Source: Przewalskia tangutica
Lineage: Eukaryota > Streptophyta > Magnoliopsida > Solanales > Solanaceae
Length of the DNA: 64,000 nt
Assembly (NCBI GenBank): GCA_029844215.1
Contig: CM056718.1
Location: 85,424,764 to 85,488,763 of the forward strand
Direction: 5' to 3'
The notes beneath the pieces were generated by a model that was not told the DNA's origin, made no database searches, and was given only the letters and a program-made list of their open reading frames with translations. How positions within the stretch are numbered: position 1 is the stretch's first letter; every line of letters starts with the position of its first letter. A program made the position numbers and the translations under genes. Shown one piece after another: positions 59,144 to 64,000 of the stretch.

Positions 59144-62100
59144 TGTTATACCCCGTATTTCCAGAGTATGTACGTGAGGACGTACATACAAAAGTTTAAG
59201 CCTTAAAGGTAGGCAAGGGTCGAAATTTGTGCACAACTCCCGAAAAGAATCGTTTTCCGACGAAACGTTTTCCAAAACTTGCGAAGGGAAAATTACGGCT
59301 ATGTCATTTATTATTTTTGCGGATTTTTCCGAGAGATGAAATATTTTGGACCAACGAGAGGGTGACACTTGTCACCCTCAAGTGGACGGCAACATGGACG
59401 AATTGGGGGCGTTTTTGGCCTTGTTTTTGGTCAAGGGTTAGGTAGGATATTTTGTAGATATTTTGTGTAGTAGATGAGCAAGTGGGACCCACAAACACTT
59501 GTCCAAATCTTGACCCTCCACTTGCCCACCACTTGTCTTGATCTTGGCCATTGGTTGGCCTATAAATACCCCCCCTTTGTTGAAGACTTCTTCATCCACA
59601 AAAATTTCTAAGTCTTGAAAACCCTCCCCCCCTTTGGAGAGGTTCTCGTCCAAGTCCTCCCCCTCCCCCTTTGTGAGGCCTTTTGGCCGAGAGGTACCCC
59701 CCCTACCTTGAGTTGTTTTCGTAAAATACACCCCCCCTTGGTAGAAAAGTATTCTCCAAGTATTGTTACTATTCCAAAATACCTTGTAGTATTCCAAGGT
59801 TACCCCTATACTAAAAGCCCAGAAATACTACTATACTTCCCTTCAGTCACAAAACGAAACCCTAAGGAAAAATCTTCATAGTTGGTTGAAGTATTAAGAA
59901 GAAGTTGCGTAGAACTTCGAAGGGTTTTTTGGAGCGGGTTGGAGCACCCAGAGTAGGAGCTAAACGTTGCTCAGGATCGACATTTAAACTTGGATAATTT
60001 TGGGTTTGTCGAGGTAAATACTCTTGTCCTTATATTGTAATTGGAAATTACATACTGTAGTAGTATAGAATTGAACTGTAATAGAAGGATATTCTGAGAA
60101 AAGAATTGAATCAAATCACATCGGAAGAATATTAAAGAAGAAGATTAAAGCTACTTACATAGATGTATTTCTGATGAACTTGTGTAGTTGTGGTGTAGGA
60201 AGTGCTGCCCAATTTTCCCGTAGAATAGAGAACCCTCTGCTTAGAATATTCTACAGAGTAGTCTAGACGTTGATAGACGTATATGGCTTTTATAGGTTGA
60301 AAGTTCTGCGAATAGCATGTTCTACTTGAAAGGTGGACAAGGCTAGCCGGGTTATAGCGGTGGAGCGTTTTGCTAATTGTCGATAATCGTCGCGAGGTAT
60401 GTGATTCTTCCTATCCTCTTGAGCATGATATTTTAAAAGAATATATATAGTACGGTAGACGTACGTGTGTCAACTGAACGTGGTTTTACTTCGATGTCTT
60501 TTGACTTGAGTTTTAAATAATAAGAATCTTGAAGTATTTCAAAAGAATTAAGAATCGTTTTTGAAAGAAGTGTAATACTTGGTTTTAAAAGCTTAAGAGT
60601 TATACTAGCTTTATGGGAAGTTAGGTATAACGACTTAAGAGAGATAAAAGGGACGGTTTACTTAATTGTTTATGAAAGCCTTATATTGATTTCGGAAATG
60701 AGAATAAGTATCGAACAAACCACTGCAGCGCTAATAAAGGGAAATGTTTTGACTAATTAAGTATTATTAAAACCAGTAGAAACCTCCATCTGCATAGAAG
60801 CTAAGATGAGACAAAATGATATTACGTTTCCTAGATCATGGCTGCTTTAATAAGATTGTTATGAACAAGAATAACCTACTCACACATAAGGCATATGTTT
60901 CTCAAATTGTTTTAAAAGAGAATTACATTATTAAGTGATTAAGACTATGAACTACGAAACCTTTCGAAAATAAGAGACTTGAGTCTTTGAATTTAGGCAA
61001 ACTTGAACATTTGGAAAAGAATGTTGTTACTTGATATTAAAAAGAAACTGTTTTGGTTTACTTAAAAAGATAGTCACTCTCTATTTCGATACTACGGGTA
61101 TCGTATGACTTTTGTGAAAGAAACAGATCCTTTTAAAGAATTAATGTACGTAGTACCTTGGGGTTAAAACCCGAACTTGTTGACATAAAATAGAAAGTAC
61201 CTTGTGTGAATAACTTTCATGTTGGTTTGTGATAGCCTTGTAATACTTTCTTGTTGGTTTGATAAGTAATCATGTTATGATGCTACGTGTGTTAGTGTCT
61301 TATAATGTTTGTGTAAAGGGGTTTCCCTTGCTGTGCTTATGTTGATTAACAATAAGCCGTTGTACTGTTATTATATCACATACCCCCTTGACTTGATGTA
61401 CCGAGGGCTTGCCACCCTTGATGCGGGTCTATACGGCCTATGCGGTCTGTGTGACTATGCGGAGCTGCGGGAGTTCCAGGATTGATCATTCCGGGTGTAT
61501 TATCCCGATGCGAGGAGTGCCTTATGCGGTCTGTGTGACTATGCGGTCTATATGACTGTGCGGACTGCGGGAGTCCAGGAGAATACCGCGGGTTAGCTGC
61601 CCCCGATGCGAGGAATACCTCATGCGGGCCTATGTGTGGCCTATGCGGGGCAGCAGTATGCTCCAGGATTAGACACGCATTGATACCGAGGCGAGTGGCG
61701 GCCGATCATGTGGTGCGGTCTAGAAAGACCCGTGATCTGATTTTATAGCATTGTTGGTGCGTGGGTTTTAGTGGTCGGCTATGCCTTCGTACTTACCGTG
61801 CGGTTTTATTATGACACGGTGGGACACGTGTTCATGTACTCCTTGGTGTTATTACATCATAGGCGTCGGCGATGAGGAAGGTATTCCACGCATGATTGAT
61901 GTGGTGGGCGTGAGACCCATTGTTGTATTTGAGTAATGACTTTGAGGCGTGAGTCACGACTTGACATATTTGCTTACATATTGTGTATCGTAAATTGGTT
62001 ATCATATATGTACATTTTATATAGACTATTATGATTTCATTTCTGATATTTTCGATTTCACATACTTGGTACTGTTGTCGACCTCGCCGGGGCTGCGTTC

Positions 62101-62481
62101 ATCCGCAGTAAGTACACGATCGTCGATCCTCGCTCTTAGGATCACAGTTCAGCGTTTTGGGAAGCTCCGTTTCTCCGGAGGCTTATCTTTGGTATAGTCC
62201 CCTGTTGTTGTAGGTACTTACATTCAGGGGTATGGCGAACCGTCCCACCGTTGTTGTTGTAAAACTCTTGAAGTGCTGTAGTCTGTTGTAAAGTTGGGAT
62301 GTAACTGTTCATTCTTGAGATATTTATATACTTGCCGAAAGGCACTCTTTTATTGGATAAACTGTGTCTCTTTTACATTGGTTTCATGTCTTGTTTTTAT
62401 ATTTCGCTGATTACTCTGATGTACGTCTACTTGGGTGCCCGGGTAAGGCACCAGTCACGGGCCCGGGTTCGGGTCGTGACA
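59144..62481 (+). mobile_element. Solo LTR F, same family as LTR E, opposite strand
   Basis: A complete LTR of 3338 bp: TGTTATACCCCGTATTTCC at the start, GGTTCGGGTCGTGACA at the end. Perfect 5-bp target duplication ataac at 59139-59143 and 62482-62486. It has no internal region. It is closely related to LTR E but inverted in respect to it, so it forms long inverted repeats with both halves of LTR E2. It contains a TATA box (59560), AT-rich parts, the shared module (about 60700-60890) and GCGGTCTGTGTGACTATGCGG repeats (61435-61640). Confidence 0.93.
59560..59568 (+). promoter_or_regulatory. TATA box of LTR F
   Basis: CTATAAATACCCCCCC, about 0.42 kb from the LTR start. It is followed by TTTGTTGAAGACTTCTTCATCC, where transcription would begin. 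It would fire rightward through the LTR and into LTR E2. Confidence 0.7.
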
Positions 62482-64000
62482 ATAACGACTTATCGTTAAA
62501 CAACATAAGCACAATAAGAATAACCTATTTACACAAACGTTACAGGATACTAACACACGTAGCATCATAACATGTTTACTTATCAAACCAACAAGAAAGT
62601 ATTACAAGGCTATCACAAACCAACATAGTCAAGTTATTCACACAAGGTACTTTCTATTTTATGTCAACAAGTTCGGGTTTTATCCCCAGTACTTCATACA
62701 TTAACTCTTTAAAAGATTAACCGTTCACAAAAGTCACACGATACCCGTAGTATCAAAAATAGAGTGACTATCTTTTAAGTAAACCAAAACAGCTTCCTAC
62801 CTTCTTTTGAACCAACTTAAGACAAAAGCATGCCTTCCTTTTAAAATCAAGTAACAACATTCTTTTCCAAAAGTCCAAGTTGCCTAATTAAAATGTACTC
62901 AAGTCTTTTATTTAGAAAGATTTCATAGTTCATAGTCTTAATCAAATAACGTAATCTCTTTTTAAAACAATTGAGTAACATATGCCTTATGTGTGAGTAG
63001 TTATTCTTGTTTATAACAATCTTATTAAAGCGATCATGATCTAGAAATGTAATACAATTTTGTCTTATCTTAGCTTCTATGCGGATGGAGGTTTCTCTTG
63101 GTTTTAATAATACTTAATTAGTCAATACATTTTCCTTTATTAGCGCTATGATGGTTTGTTCGATACTTATTCTCATTTCCGAAATCAATATAAGGCTTTC
63201 ATAAACAATTTAGTAAACCGTTCCTTTTATCTCTCTTAAGTCGTTATACCTAACTTCTCATAAAGCTAGTATAACTCTTAAGCTTTTAAAACCAAGTATT
63301 ACTCTTCTTTCAAAACGATTCTTAATTCTTTTGAAATACTTCAAGATTCTTATTATTTAAAACTCAAGTCAAAAGACATCGAAGTAAAACCACGTTCAGT
63401 TAACACACGTACGTCTACCGTACTATATATATTCTTTTAAAATATCATGCTCAAGAGGATAGGAAGAATCACATACCTCATCGGCGAAATCCATCTGCCA
63501 AGTCGAATATGTCGCGCGCAGAGTATCAACCTATAATAGTCAAATACGTCTATCAACGTCTAGACTACTCTGTAGAATATTCTAAGCAGAAGGTTCTTAT
63601 TTCTTCGGAAATTTGGGCGAGACTTCCCTGCACAAACTACCAAGTCTCATCAAATACGGTCCATGTAAGTACAGCTCAATTCTCTTCTTTAATATCCGTC
63701 TATATATCTTATACTCAATTCTAAACTTCTACAATATGTAATCTCCAATTACAATAGAAGGATAAGATATTTACCTCGATAAGCCCAAAATTATCCAAGT
63801 TTAAATGTCGATCCTGAGCAAGGTTTAGCTCCTATTCTGTACGCTCCAATTCGCTCCAAGAAACCCTTAGAAGTTCTAAACAACTTCTACTTAATACTTC
63901 AACCAACCATGAAGATTTTTCCTAGAGTTTCGTTTAGTGACTAAGGGAATATAGTAGTATTTCCGGGCTCTTAGTATTGAAATAACTTTGGAATACTACA

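Larger units (their letters stand above)
3872..64000 (-). mobile_element. Element E: nested host retrotransposon, runs past window end
   Basis: A minus-strand Ty3/gypsy element inserted in LTR D. In plus coordinates it reads: 3' LTR (3872-16533, interrupted by element C), internal part (16534-18154 and 56947-58060, interrupted by composite A), then 5' LTR (58061 onward, interrupted by solo LTR F and unfinished at 64000). Without the insertions the internal part is only about 2.7 kb. It holds a gag remnant and part of integrase but no recognisable protease, RT or RNase H, so it was probably a deleted or non-autonomous copy before A landed. Its right TSD cannot be checked because it lies outside the window. 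Confidence 0.85.
58061..64000 (-). repeat. LTR E2 (5' LTR of element E), interrupted by LTR F and cut by window end
   Basis: It starts TGTCACGACCG next to the primer site. The first part is 58061-59143 and the second 62482-64000. By comparison with LTR E1 (window end matches about 15892), roughly 640 bp are missing beyond 64000. At 58984-58994 it keeps the uninterrupted site where element C entered LTR E1. The shared module is at 63003-63190. The small ORF at 63509-63724 is a by-product. Confidence 0.9.

Noticed and set aside
59443..59600. Possible host gene promoter at the strong TATA box 59560
   Set aside because: The same TATA box sits at the same LTR position in C, E and B, and no host ORF follows.
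1..64000. Endogenous plant pararetrovirus
   Set aside because: All coding matches are gag-protease-RT-RNase H-integrase-chromodomain or LINE. There is no movement or coat protein, and LTRs with TSDs are present.

Overview
The window is a repeat-rich, gene-poor block of a plant nuclear genome, very likely heterochromatin of a dicot. I cannot place the species. I recognise no host protein gene, tRNA or rRNA. Everything I can support belongs to retrotransposons: Ty3/gypsy chromoviruses of the Tekay/Del type (integrase followed by a chromodomain, initiator-Met tRNA primer site, long LTRs of 2.6-3.9 kb) and an L1-type LINE (DUF4283/CCHC ORF1; endonuclease-RT-zf-RVT ORF2).

Layout. Positions 1-3871 hold the 3' end of a plus-strand element, D (integrase tail, then its LTR). 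At 3872 a minus-strand element, E, is inserted in the D LTR. E runs past the window end, because its second LTR (from 58061) is still incomplete at 64000. E has been hit three times. (1) Element C, 4845-14210, lies in its left LTR with TSD catag, and keeps two LTRs and only a gag-like internal part. (2) Solo LTR F, 59144-62481, lies in its right LTR with TSD ataac, on the opposite strand. (3) A large composite, A (18155-56946), lies in its internal region.

Composite A reads LTR-internal-LTR-internal-LTR (LTRs at 18155, 35859 and 54295), all on the minus strand. Each internal unit carries solo LTR B at the same integrase codon (TSD acttc), and inside each B lies the same full-length LINE (TSD about 17 bp, poly-A tail). 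The tandem duplication of about 17.7 kb therefore happened after the B and LINE insertions. The middle LTR looks like a crossover product of the outer two. The deepest nest is D > E > A > B > LINE.

Coding state. The best preserved frame is an 801-codon protease-tail/RT/RNase H/integrase ORF in the right A unit (50112-52517). The left unit has lost about 0.7 kb of pol (zinc-binding region and most of the integrase core). Both LINE copies carry the same in-frame TAA in ORF1. Many other breaks are small changes at CAG/CTG/CCG sites that often read as CG. That looks like systematic read or consensus error at methylated CHG sites at least as much as real decay, so frameshift calls here should be treated with caution.

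I did not find a new cellular system. The points most worth following up are the three-LTR dimer with its mosaic middle LTR, the CHG-linked error signature, the LTR minisatellites and conserved LTR module, the palindrome at the LTR-A promoter, the 39-bp extension at the end of LTR B, and the 60-residue repeats in LINE ORF1.
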